64,000 nt of DNA, taken from NCBI GenBank assembly GCA_016709315.1, contig JADJMZ010000005.1:186001-250000 (forward strand). Reading direction: 5' to 3'. A program made the position numbers and the translations under genes. Positions 9,226 through 16,914 of this stretch are shown piece after piece. This stretch comes from Ignavibacteria bacterium. Lineage in GTDB: Bacteria; Bacteroidota; Ignavibacteria; Tepidaquicellales; Tepidaquicellaceae. The notes under the pieces are model-generated. The model searched no databases. It was not told the origin of the DNA and worked only from the letters and a program-made list of their open reading frames with translations. Numbering within the stretch: position 1 is the stretch's first letter; every line of letters begins with the position of its first letter.

Positions 9226-10650
9226 TTGATTTACAAAAAAACAAAAATCGTATGCACAATTGGTCCGGCTGCAGGTACAGTTGATAAGATATGCGAACTT
9301 ATAGATGCCGGAATGGATGCTGCAAGATTTAACTTCTCGCACGGAACTCATTCTGAGCACAGTCTGTACATTGACAATGTCAGAGAAGCCGGTAAGCTGA
9401 AAAATAAAATGATCGCTGTCATACAGGATCTGTCCGGACCGAAGATCAGAGTGGGTTTGCTGGAGAGCGGCAGTATTTTTCTCAAAGAAAATCAGATGAT
9501 TAAGATCACTTCACAAAGTATTACGGGCAGCAGCCAAATGTTTTCTACAAATTATTTTAATCTTATCAATGATGTAAAAAAAGATGAGATGATACTTTTA
9601 GATGACGGCAATCTTAAACTCCGCGTAGTTTCAATTCACTCATCTGAAAGTTACATTGAATGTGAAATAATTAACGGAGGTCTTCTTAAAGAACATAAAG
9701 GAATTAACCTTCCGAATACAAATCTGAATCTTCCTTCGTTAACAAAAAAAGATATGGAAGATCTTGATTTCGGACTTGAGAAAGGAATTGATTTTGTTGC
9801 AATGAGTTTTGTTAGGAAACCGGAAGACATAAAACTTCTGAGAGATATTATTCACTCAAAAGGAAAAAGCATACCTATCATTGCAAAGATCGAGAGACCG
9901 GAAGCAGTTGTGAACATAGATTCTATAATAGCTGAGACAGACGTAATAATGGTAGCAAGAGGCGATATGGGTGTAGAAATCTCGACTGAGGAAGTTCCTT
10001 TAATTCAGAAACGTATCATCCGCAAATGCAATGAAGCGATCACGCCTGTGATTACCGCCACTCAAATGCTTGAATCTATGATTGAAAATCCGACACCTAC
10101 AAGAGCTGAAGCATCTGACATTGCAAATTCAATTCTCGACGGGACTGACTGCGTAATGCTTTCGGCAGAAACATCCACCGGAGCTTACCCCGTTCTGGCA
10201 GTAAGAACAATGGCAAAGATAATTCTTAAAACTGAAACAATAAAAAAGACAAACTACTTTACTGAAATGTTCGTGGAAGATTCTCCGGAGAATACACTGC
10301 ATACAATTTGTAATTCAGCAACTGAAATTGCAACGAGAGTCAGTGCGAAGGCAATTATTACTATCACTCACACGGGAAAATCTCCTCTTCTGCTTTCAAA
10401 TCACAGACCGGCAGCGCAGATTATTTCGGCAACTTTTGATGATACAATAATAAAGAAATGCAAACTCATCTGGGGAGTGGAATCAATTTTGATAAAACAA
10501 AGCGATGATTATATTGAAACAGTTCAATCTATAAAAAAGGAAATTCTTGAATCTAAAATTCTGAACGAAGGAGACAGGATAGTAATAATTGCTCCAATGC
10601 CTTTTCTTCAGTCTGAATCTGCAAATATGATTCAGGTAACACAATTATAA
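9226..10650 (+). CDS. pyk: Pyruvate kinase
   Basis: Glycolytic enzyme transferring phosphate from phosphoenolpyruvate to ADP. The 474-residue protein begins with KTKIVCTIGPA, has the nucleotide/substrate loop AARFNFSHG and the active-site signature IIAKIERPEAVVNID, followed by VARGDMGVE with its metal-binding acidic residues. The C-terminal allosteric domain is complete. The start is TTG at 9226 (MIYKKTKI); no ATG is available upstream in frame. The YpdA-like gene starts 11 bp after its stop, so the two are probably one transcription unit. Confidence 0.95.
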   Translation: MIYKKTKIVCTIGPAAGTVDKICELIDAGMDAARFNFSHGTHSEHSLYIDNVREAGKLKNKMIAVIQDLSGPKIRVGLLESGSIFLKENQMIKITSQSITGSSQMFSTNYFNLINDVKKDEMILLDDGNLKLRVVSIHSSESYIECEIINGGLLKEHKGINLPNTNLNLPSLTKKDMEDLDFGLEKGIDFVAMSFVRKPEDIKLLRDIIHSKGKSIPIIAKIERPEAVVNIDSIIAETDVIMVARGDMGVEISTEEVPLIQKRIIRKCNEAITPVITATQMLESMIENPTPTRAEASDIANSILDGTDCVMLSAETSTGAYPVLAVRTMAKIILKTETIKKTNYFTEMFVEDSPENTLHTICNSATEIATRVSAKAIITITHTGKSPLLLSNHRPAAQIISATFDDTIIKKCKLIWGVESILIKQSDDYIETVQSIKKEILESKILNEGDRIVIIAPMPFLQSESANMIQVTQL

Positions 10651-10661
10651 ATTAAATTTTT

Positions 10662-11639
10662 ATGACCGGAATTAATATTTATGATGTTCTTATCGTCGGA
10701 GCAGGTCCGATAGGGATTGCATGCGGTATTGAAGCAAAAAAAAACTCGCTTGAATATATTATCATAGAAAAAGGATGCCTTGTAAATTCAATTTTCAATT
10801 ACCCTACTAACATGACATTCTTTTCCACTTCCGAAAAAATCGAAATTGGAGGAGTGCCTTTCGTTTCTCACGGAATCAAGCCAACACGCAGGGAAGCGCT
10901 GGAATATTACAGAAGAGTGTGTTCTTTTTACGATCTGAAAGTTAACACTTATGAAGAAGTAATTTCCATTTCAAAGAATCCGAAGAAAGAAAAATATTAT
11001 ACTGTATTAACCGGGAAGAATAAATTTTTAGCAAACAACGTGATTATTTCAACGGGTTACTATGACAATGCCAATTACCTGAATATTCCGGGAGAAGAAC
11101 TTCCGAAGGTCAGACATTATTTCGATGAACCGCATCCTTACGCTTATCATAAGACTGCTGTTATCGGCGCAGGTAATTCGGCAGTTGATGTAGCGCTTGA
11201 ATTATACAGAGTAGGCGCTGAAGTTACGATGATAATACAGGAAGATCAGATCAAGCCGTCAATAAAGTACTGGGTAAAACCGGATATAGAAAACAGGATC
11301 ACGGAAGGTTCAATCAGATCGTATTTTAATTCTGAAGTAGTAAAGATAAAGGAAAAAGAGATCATCATTAAAACTCCGAAAGGAAAAATTACTCTTGAAA
11401 ATGATTTTGTATTTGCTATGACGGGATATCATCCGGACTATAATTTTCTTAAAAGCTTTGGCGTAAAGACAGACAAAAATTCAAATCCGGTTTTTGACAG
11501 AAAGACATTTGAAACAAACATGAAAGGAATTTATCTTGCCGGTGTAGTATGCGGAGGAAAGAGAACCGATAAGTATTTTATTGAGAATTCGATTATTCAT
11601 TCGGAAATAATAATCAGAGAGATTTCAAAGAAGATTTAA
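10662..11639 (+). CDS. ypdA: YpdA-like FAD/NAD(P)-dependent (putative bacillithiol) disulfide reductase
   Basis: 325-residue flavoprotein of the thioredoxin-reductase fold. The N-terminal FAD site is VGAGPIGIACG, a second dinucleotide site is VIGAGNSAVDVALE, and FAMTGYHPDYNFL plus GIYLAGVV complete the FAD contacts. There is no CxxC redox pair in the second domain, which separates it from thioredoxin reductase and matches YpdA (Bdr), a proposed reductase of bacillithiol disulfide in Firmicutes and Bacteroidetes-Chlorobi relatives. The physiological role here is inferred from family. It lies 11 bp behind pyk. Confidence 0.82.
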   Translation: MTGINIYDVLIVGAGPIGIACGIEAKKNSLEYIIIEKGCLVNSIFNYPTNMTFFSTSEKIEIGGVPFVSHGIKPTRREALEYYRRVCSFYDLKVNTYEEVISISKNPKKEKYYTVLTGKNKFLANNVIISTGYYDNANYLNIPGEELPKVRHYFDEPHPYAYHKTAVIGAGNSAVDVALELYRVGAEVTMIIQEDQIKPSIKYWVKPDIENRITEGSIRSYFNSEVVKIKEKEIIIKTPKGKITLENDFVFAMTGYHPDYNFLKSFGVKTDKNSNPVFDRKTFETNMKGIYLAGVVCGGKRTDKYFIENSIIHSEIIIREISKKI

Positions 11640-11671
11640 TCCTGTTAATATACCTGACAAAACTCCCTTAT

Positions 11672-12076
11672 TTAATCAAGAGCTTCGATTCTCCTGCTCA
11701 GATATTTTAAAGCCCAGAGATTGAAGTCATTATTTTTATTGATAAAACAAAGAAATTCTTTTTTGCTGACTGCAAATACGTTTGTATTCAACAGCGCTAC
11801 TGCATTGCTTGAATATTCATTACTGGTAAGAGCATCATAAAATCCAAGTATGTCACCGGAATGAGCGGCTGTACTGAAACAATAATCGGGATCATTTTTT
11901 ATTTTTGTCAGATTTACTTCACCTGAAAGAATAAAATATATTTCGGCAATATAGGAATTTTCACAAAAAATAATTTCTCCTTCTTTAAAAGTCAGAAATT
12001 TCTTATTTGTAAATTTTTCAAGAAGAGAATCGAAGTTAAAATTATTTAAAAAAGAATCTGAATATTTCTCAAACAT
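11672..12076 (-). CDS. Cyclic nucleotide-binding-domain protein without DNA-binding domain
   Basis: Short protein (about 134 residues) consisting of a Crp-type beta-roll sensor only: FKEGEIIFCENSYIAEIYFILSGEV, followed by SGDILGFYDALTSNEYSS. No winged helix follows the sensor, unlike its neighbour. I place the start at the ATG at 12076 (MFEKYSDSF), which removes an overlap with the upstream gene; a longer frame reaches 12118. It may be a truncated regulator or a stand-alone sensor modulating the adjacent Crp/Fnr protein. Ligand is unknown; the cAMP-contact arginine/serine motif of CRP is not evident. Confidence 0.75.
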   Translation of the reverse strand: MFEKYSDSFLNNFNFDSLLEKFTNKKFLTFKEGEIIFCENSYIAEIYFILSGEVNLTKIKNDPDYCFSTAAHSGDILGFYDALTSNEYSSNAVALLNTNVFAVSKKEFLCFINKNNDFNLWALKYLSRRIEALD

Positions 12077-12098
12077 AATACATGGGTTTAATTTTTCT

Positions 12099-12842
12099 TT
12101 AATCGTAAAGATTAGCAAGTTTCAGCAATGACTCATTATTTATTATTGTAATCTTTTTACCCGACAAATCAAGTATTCCCTCTTTTTTCAGTTCGGATAA
12201 AAGTCTGATTGCAGTTTCTGTCGCTGTGCCGATAATGTTAGCAATTTCTTCCCTTGTGATATTTATATTAAGTGAATTATCATCATCTTCGTTTCCGTAA
12301 TATTCTTTCAGCATAATTAAAGCTTCCGCAAGTCTTTCTATGACAGGTTTTTGCGCAAGGTTGATAATTTTACTTTCCGCTTCTTTGAGTTCGGTTGCAA
12401 GAAGTTTCATTATAGATTTAGTAATCTCCTCATTCGACTGCAGAAACTGGAAAAATATCTCTTTTGGTATAAGACATATTTTTGAATCTTCTATTGCTGT
12501 AGCTGTGGCTGAATAACTTTCACCGCTGATAAGAGCTCTGTATCCAAGTATATCACCGTTCTTTGCCAGACGTATGATCTGCTCCTTTCCACCATAACCG
12601 CACTGATAGATCTTTACTTTTCCGCTGTTTATGCAATATAAACCTGCGGGCATATTTCCTTCTGTGAATATAGTCTGACCTTTCTGATAATAATTACAAT
12701 ACTTTTGTATGGACAAAACTGAAAACTCATCACATGTAAGTTTGTTAAATACCGAATCATTCTTGGTCTGACAGGACTCGCAGGAAGGTGCATGAAATTT
12801 TTTAATCATTCTGACCTGATTTGTTGTTTGTTTTTCAAACAT
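12099..12842 (-). CDS. Crp/Fnr-family transcriptional regulator
   Basis: Transcription factor of 247 residues. The N-terminus is cysteine-rich (C21, C24, C37), followed by the beta-roll sensor (GQTIFTEGNMPAGLYCINSGKV and GDILGYRALISGESYSA) and a C-terminal winged helix (NITREEIANIIGTATETAIRLL). Clustered N-terminal cysteines recall FNR-type iron-sulfur sensors, but the spacing differs from E. coli FNR, so oxygen sensing is inference. Position beside the cbb3 locus supports control of microaerobic respiration. Two perfect inverted repeats nearby (12856-12871 and 22945-22960) are candidate operators. Confidence 0.85.
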   Translation of the reverse strand: MFEKQTTNQVRMIKKFHAPSCESCQTKNDSVFNKLTCDEFSVLSIQKYCNYYQKGQTIFTEGNMPAGLYCINSGKVKIYQCGYGGKEQIIRLAKNGDILGYRALISGESYSATATAIEDSKICLIPKEIFFQFLQSNEEITKSIMKLLATELKEAESKIINLAQKPVIERLAEALIMLKEYYGNEDDDNSLNINITREEIANIIGTATETAIRLLSELKKEGILDLSGKKITIINNESLLKLANLYD

Positions 12843-12855
12843 AGCTCAATATATT

Positions 12856-12871
12856 TTGAATTACAATTCAA
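12856..12871. promoter_or_regulatory. Candidate Crp/Fnr operator upstream of the regulator
   Basis: Perfect inverted repeat TTGAAT-TACA-ATTCAA, 14 bp before the start of the Crp/Fnr gene. It resembles an FNR-box layout (TTGAT-N4-ATCAA) and could serve autoregulation. The sequence context is AT-rich, so chance is a real alternative. Confidence 0.35.
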
Positions 12872-12899
12872 CATATTTTGCGAGCAAATCAAACTGTCT

Positions 12900-13018
12900 G
12901 TCGACCACCCCCATAATCCCCCTCCTTTGGAGTCTGTCTCATTCATACCGACCACCCCCTTAATCCCCCTCCTTGGCAAGGAGGGGGAAGCCCGCTGAAG
13001 GCGGGCAGGGGGAGGTCA
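12900..13018. repeat. R1 palindromic element, one full and one truncated copy
   Basis: A full copy (12949-13018) in reverse orientation to the one at 6175 carries GACCACCCCCTTAATCC, the palindrome CCCCCTCCTTGGCAAGGAGGGGG and GCCCGC-TGAAG-GCGGGC. A truncated copy starts at 12902 and stops inside the central palindrome at about 12930, where the string GAGTCTGTCTCA begins. The same string recurs at 13039 and 28494. Confidence 0.75.
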
Positions 13019-13037
13019 TACAAGTTGCTTATTGAAT

Positions 13038-13140
13038 AGAGTCTGTCTCATAACTAAGATTTTTACCACTAAGACTCCAAGACACTAAGAAGAAAAGTAA
13101 AAAACAGAGAACTTTGTGTCTTTGTGGTAAAAAAACTTAA
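13038..13140. repeat. Palindromic element with direct-repeat-rich arms (R3-like)
   Basis: The arms TTACCACTAAGACTCCAAG (about 13063-13081) and CTTTGTGTCTTTGTGGTAA (about 13112-13130) form an imperfect long hairpin. The left flank is AGAGTCTGTCTCA. It resembles the elements at 3271, 28187, 28530 and 54075 and sits between the cbb3 assembly genes and the regulator. Confidence 0.6.
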
Positions 13141-13175
13141 TCAGAATACGAAAACGTTAAAGAACTAATACAATT

Positions 13176-13883
13176 TTAATGACACTGCAGATCTCCCTGA
13201 TCTGCTTTTGTATTTTCATACTTAGGGCTTATATAAGGAATTCCAAGATTCAGACCTCTTGCAATAAACAACAACGCCAGAATTACAGTAAAAGCCGGAA
13301 TTAACTTTGTGATTCTTTTTCTTAATTTTATATTTATAAAATTGCTGAAGAATGAAAGTCCCAGCATTAGCGGAACAGTCCCAAGTCCGAATAAAAGCAT
13401 ATACAACGCTCCGTCAAATGCTGCCCCTGTAAGCATAGCTCCAGATAATCCTATATAAACAAAACCGCACGGAAGAAATCCGTTAAGAATTCCTGTCATA
13501 AGCATTGCAGACTTAGACTTAACTTTATAAATTTTACTGAAAGCAATTTTAAATTTTACGAAAGCGGAATTAATAAATGGAATTCCTGTAAATATGTTTT
13601 TCCCTTTTATTGTAAAAAAGACTGTAACCAAAATTACAATCCCTGTAAATACTGACAGACCCTGCTGAAATCCGAACAGGAATATTCTGTTTCCCAGCAA
13701 TCCGAAGAGCGTTCCGAGAAATGTGTAAGTTATTATTCTGCCTGAGTTGTACAGAACTCTGCCAATTACAAATGATGTACTTCGCGGGTTACCGGAAGGG
13801 AGAGACAATACAATAGGACCGCACATTCCTACGCAGTGAAAACTTCCCGCTATTCCCAGTATAAATCCGCTTAGCAATTCCAT
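13176..13883 (-). CDS. TauE/SafE-like membrane protein of cbb3 clusters
   Basis: Integral membrane protein of 235 residues with about six predicted TM segments. It opens with GFILGIAGSFHCVGMCGP, the His/Cys-containing start typical of the sulfite exporter TauE/SafE-like proteins found beside ccoGH. LPCGFVYIGLSGAMLTG in the middle is a second half-repeat with a PCG motif. The role is probably metal or redox handling during oxidase assembly; transport of sulfite is not implied. Its ATG overlaps the stop of ccoH by one base, so the two are translationally coupled. Confidence 0.8.
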   Translation of the reverse strand: MELLSGFILGIAGSFHCVGMCGPIVLSLPSGNPRSTSFVIGRVLYNSGRIITYTFLGTLFGLLGNRIFLFGFQQGLSVFTGIVILVTVFFTIKGKNIFTGIPFINSAFVKFKIAFSKIYKVKSKSAMLMTGILNGFLPCGFVYIGLSGAMLTGAAFDGALYMLLFGLGTVPLMLGLSFFSNFINIKLRKRITKLIPAFTVILALLFIARGLNLGIPYISPKYENTKADQGDLQCH

Positions 13884-14326
13884 CAGTTTATAAATATACT
13901 TTTTTCAAGGAAATAATTTTTATTATCTTTTTTAAAACTGAACTGGACTTTCCATAATCCTTTTTCCAGATTCATAACAGGAATATGCTGAATTCCTTTA
14001 TCCCCTGTTTCAATGTTTACTTTAAAATCTTTTTTTGCATCAGAAGATCTGTAAAATTTTATCTCACCGGAAAAATTGCCTTTTAAAAGGTCTCCGGAAT
14101 ATTCAATGAGAAGCCCGCTGTCTTTTAATTCAGTTTTAATTTTATCACTGAATTCAGCGGAGTTTTTATTCATATCTATCTGATCCTGATATTTTATACC
14201 CTTTTCGTAATAGTTGTCGCTAACAAGATCAATATTTTTAGTCATTGAAACAGACACCATAGCAATAATACCGGCAGCGAATAATGAAAAACCCAGCATA
14301 ACTATAATTCCCCAGCTTATTTTCAT
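13883..14326 (-). CDS. ccoH: FixH/CcoH-family protein
   Basis: 147-residue protein with a single N-terminal TM segment (about residues 3-25) and an extracytoplasmic domain, as in FixH/CcoH, which assists assembly or stability of cbb3 oxidase. The motif NYYEKGIKYQDQIDMN matches the family's conserved YYxxGxxYQ stretch. It lies 12 bp downstream of ccoG and touches the TauE/SafE-like gene. Confidence 0.85.
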   Translation of the reverse strand: MKISWGIIVMLGFSLFAAGIIAMVSVSMTKNIDLVSDNYYEKGIKYQDQIDMNKNSAEFSDKIKTELKDSGLLIEYSGDLLKGNFSGEIKFYRSSDAKKDFKVNIETGDKGIQHIPVMNLEKGLWKVQFSFKKDNKNYFLEKSIFIN

Positions 14327-14338
14327 AATAATGATTGT

Positions 14339-15736
14339 TTAATTTTGCGGTCCTAAAAAAGTAGTATTCACAATGTCAATTTGCTTTCCGCCTGACAATA
14401 TTTCAATCTTCAAAGGCGTGTTTGTCATTTTAATTTTTTCTTTATTCAGTATTATAAGCAAAGTGCCTTCATGTATCTCAAGCGGTTTAAGATTAATTTC
14501 GTGTTCAATGAGTTTTATTTCTCCGTCATTATCTATAAGTCTGAATTCAAGCGGCATCTCAGTAAACGTTTTGTTTGAAACTTTCAGGTTATACATATTG
14601 CTTATTTTATCATCCGGCTGTTTCTGAAATAGCATACCCGGAGTTCTCAGAATGTTTATATCAAGATCTTTTCTTTGCGCAAATAAAACTGTAAGTGTTG
14701 TAAGCAATACCAGCAAAACAGTAGTGTAACCTATTACTCTCGGAGTAAATTTTAACTTTACATTATTTTTAATTCCTTCCATCGAATCAAATCTGATAAG
14801 TCCCCTCGGTCTGTCAACCTGATCCATTATAGAATCGCAGGCGTCTATGCATGCCGTGCAGTTAACACATTCGAGCTGAGTTCCGTTTCTTATGTCAATT
14901 CCGGTCGGACAAACATTAACGCATAATTTACAGTCTATGCAGTCTCCGAGATGATCCTCTTCCCTGTTCTTAACTTTTCCTCTCGGCTCGCCTCTTATGT
15001 AATCATAAGCTATGACAATAGAATTCTTATCCAGCAATACGCTCTGCAGTCTTCCGTAAGGACACACAAGTATGCAGGCCTGCTCTCTGAACCATGCAAA
15101 TATAAAATAAAATATTCCGGTAAATATTAATACAGCCAGGAATCCTTTTACATGCATTGATACCGGCTCTGTTATTATTTTCCACAACTGATCAACACCT
15201 ATAAGATAAGACAAAAAAATATTCGCAATCAGAAAAGACAGTATGAAAAAGATTGCATACTTAAGTCCTTTTTTAAAAATTTTATTTGCATTCCACTCTG
15301 AATTATTTAGCGCAATCTGTCTGAGATAATCGCCCTCTATAAAGTATTCGATCTTCCTGAAAACCATTTCAAGAAAAATTGTCTGCGGACAAAACCATCC
15401 GCAGAAGATCCTTCCGAAAACTGCAGTTACAAGAAACAGTGTCACGAACAAAGAAATCATGAGCAATCCGAAAAGATAAAAATCCTGCGGTACAAAGACC
15501 GTTCCGAATATTATAAATTTCCTTTCGAAAACATTCAGCAGCATGAAAGGATGTCCGTCAATTTTGATGAAGGGCAGTCCGAACAAAGCTGCAAGCAGAA
15601 AGAAGCTCAGCAAAGTTCTTGCAGTTGTATATCTGCCGTTCGGCTTTTTGGGATATACCCATTTTCTGCCGCCTTTCTTGTTAACTATTGATATCGTATC
15701 TCTGAACTTGTCAGCATCTGTTTCCGGTAATGACAT
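14339..15736 (-). CDS. ccoG: cbb3 oxidase assembly ferredoxin-like protein CcoG (FixG/RdxA)
   Basis: 465-residue membrane iron-sulfur protein implicated in Cu(II) reduction for cbb3 assembly. It has several TM segments with CGWFCPQTIF and CILVCPYGR. Two 4Fe-4S clusters follow in the ferredoxin-like part (CIDCKLCVNVCPTGID and CVNCTACIDACD). A C-terminal immunoglobulin-like domain completes the usual architecture. The start ATG at 15736 is 7 bp after the ccoP stop, so the genes are read as one operon. Confidence 0.95.
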   Translation of the reverse strand: MSLPETDADKFRDTISIVNKKGGRKWVYPKKPNGRYTTARTLLSFFLLAALFGLPFIKIDGHPFMLLNVFERKFIIFGTVFVPQDFYLFGLLMISLFVTLFLVTAVFGRIFCGWFCPQTIFLEMVFRKIEYFIEGDYLRQIALNNSEWNANKIFKKGLKYAIFFILSFLIANIFLSYLIGVDQLWKIITEPVSMHVKGFLAVLIFTGIFYFIFAWFREQACILVCPYGRLQSVLLDKNSIVIAYDYIRGEPRGKVKNREEDHLGDCIDCKLCVNVCPTGIDIRNGTQLECVNCTACIDACDSIMDQVDRPRGLIRFDSMEGIKNNVKLKFTPRVIGYTTVLLVLLTTLTVLFAQRKDLDINILRTPGMLFQKQPDDKISNMYNLKVSNKTFTEMPLEFRLIDNDGEIKLIEHEINLKPLEIHEGTLLIILNKEKIKMTNTPLKIEILSGGKQIDIVNTTFLGPQN

Positions 15737-15743
15737 TATATTT

Positions 15744-16692
15744 TTACTTTTTAATTTTTGCCGAATCTGTTTTCGTACTGTCTTTCATACTTACTGATTT
15801 TACTTTTGATGAATCTTTCACAGAAACCGAATCAGCTGTCTCAATGAATTTATCCCCTTCCGGCGGTTTGCCGTTAGCAGGATTTGTTCCCTGAAGCGAA
15901 AGTACATAGCTTCCAACCTGCTGCATTTTTTTTGGGATTGAACTGATTCTGCCATGCTATCATTCCTTTTACAGGCACTCCGTATTTAATTGTCTTAAAA
16001 ACATTTTTAATGCCTCCGCCATGAATCCAGAACTGATCAGTAAGATTAGGACCGACCGTTCCGCCGGCGTTTTCACCGTGACATGGAACGCAGTTTGCAA
16101 GAAATATCTGCTTTCCTGCGCTTAAAGATTCGGGGTCATTCAGAAGTTCGACTGTAGTCTCATTTATGAATGCGCCTGATTTTATCAATTCATCCCGCTG
16201 AAGCTGAGCTGCAAATACTTCATCGTTGTATTCCTGAAAAGGCAGTTTGCCTGTTTTAAATACATGAAAGTTAAGCATGTAAATTATAGCAATGATTACC
16301 GTTCCGTAAAACAAAATGTTAAACCAGGGCGGAATGTTATTGTCAAGCTCCTGTATCCCGTCATAATCTTCATCTAAAAGAAGACTTTTTTCCGCTTCGA
16401 TCGGCTGTAATCCTATGATTTTACCTGTTAATACTCCGATTAATTTTTTCTGCGCTATTGCCGAAGCTGAAATTTCCTCCGCTGTCTTCGGGCTTTTCAT
16501 TAAAGGAATGAAAATTAAATTCAGCAAAAGAAAAAAAATCACGAACATAATAATATAATATGTATTCATGTTCATTTCTGCCTGCACAGGTTCCGTCACA
16601 GTCTGAGCAAACAGCGCAGATGCACTTGAAATCATGACAGCAGCAAATGTTAAGAAAAGGAATTTTAAAGTATTTTTAATTTTCAAATTCAT
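15744..16692 (-). CDS. ccoP: cbb3 oxidase cytochrome c subunit CcoP, homopolymer frameshift
   Basis: Membrane-anchored cytochrome c subunit of the oxidase. From ATG at 16692 it has an N-terminal hydrophobic segment, a second TM at about 45-65, a third at about 125-145, then one c-type heme site CVPCH (C201, C204, H205). Within QNQFNPKK the frame meets eight A residues (T8 at 15926-15933 on the plus strand) and leaves the expected path. The correct continuation MQQVGSYVLSLQGTNP is in the next frame and ends at 15744. Seven A residues would give 315 residues. The lesion lies after the heme motif and removes the C-terminal axial-methionine/helix region from the zero frame. Sequencing error or transcript slippage could explain it. 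Only one heme motif is present. Confidence 0.9.
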
Positions 16693-16734
16693 AATTATTA
16701 TTTTTTAAAATCTGTTTAAACTTTTAATGTCTGT

Positions 16735-16896
16735 TTAATTTTTTTCAAGAGGAAGCTTTTCCATTTTCTCAATATAATCCTTATCCGTTTTGAAAAAACG
16801 GATAGTGACTATAATAAAAAAAATAAAAAACACGATCAGAGAAAATACAGGATAAAGCTCCACTCCGTCTATTAATTCAAAATATTCTTTAAACAT
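16735..16896 (-). CDS. ccoQ: CcoQ-like small cbb3 oxidase subunit
   Basis: 53-residue protein starting at ATG 16896: MFKEYFELIDGVELYPVFS, one TM helix (about residues 15-33), then a charged tail. Size, single helix and position between ccoNO (18 bp upstream) and ccoP (42 bp downstream) fit CcoQ, which stabilises the oxidase. Identification rests mainly on context. Confidence 0.8.
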   Translation of the reverse strand: MFKEYFELIDGVELYPVFSLIVFFIFFIIVTIRFFKTDKDYIEKMEKLPLEKN

Positions 16897-16914
16897 TTTA
16901 TTTTATAGTTTTTT

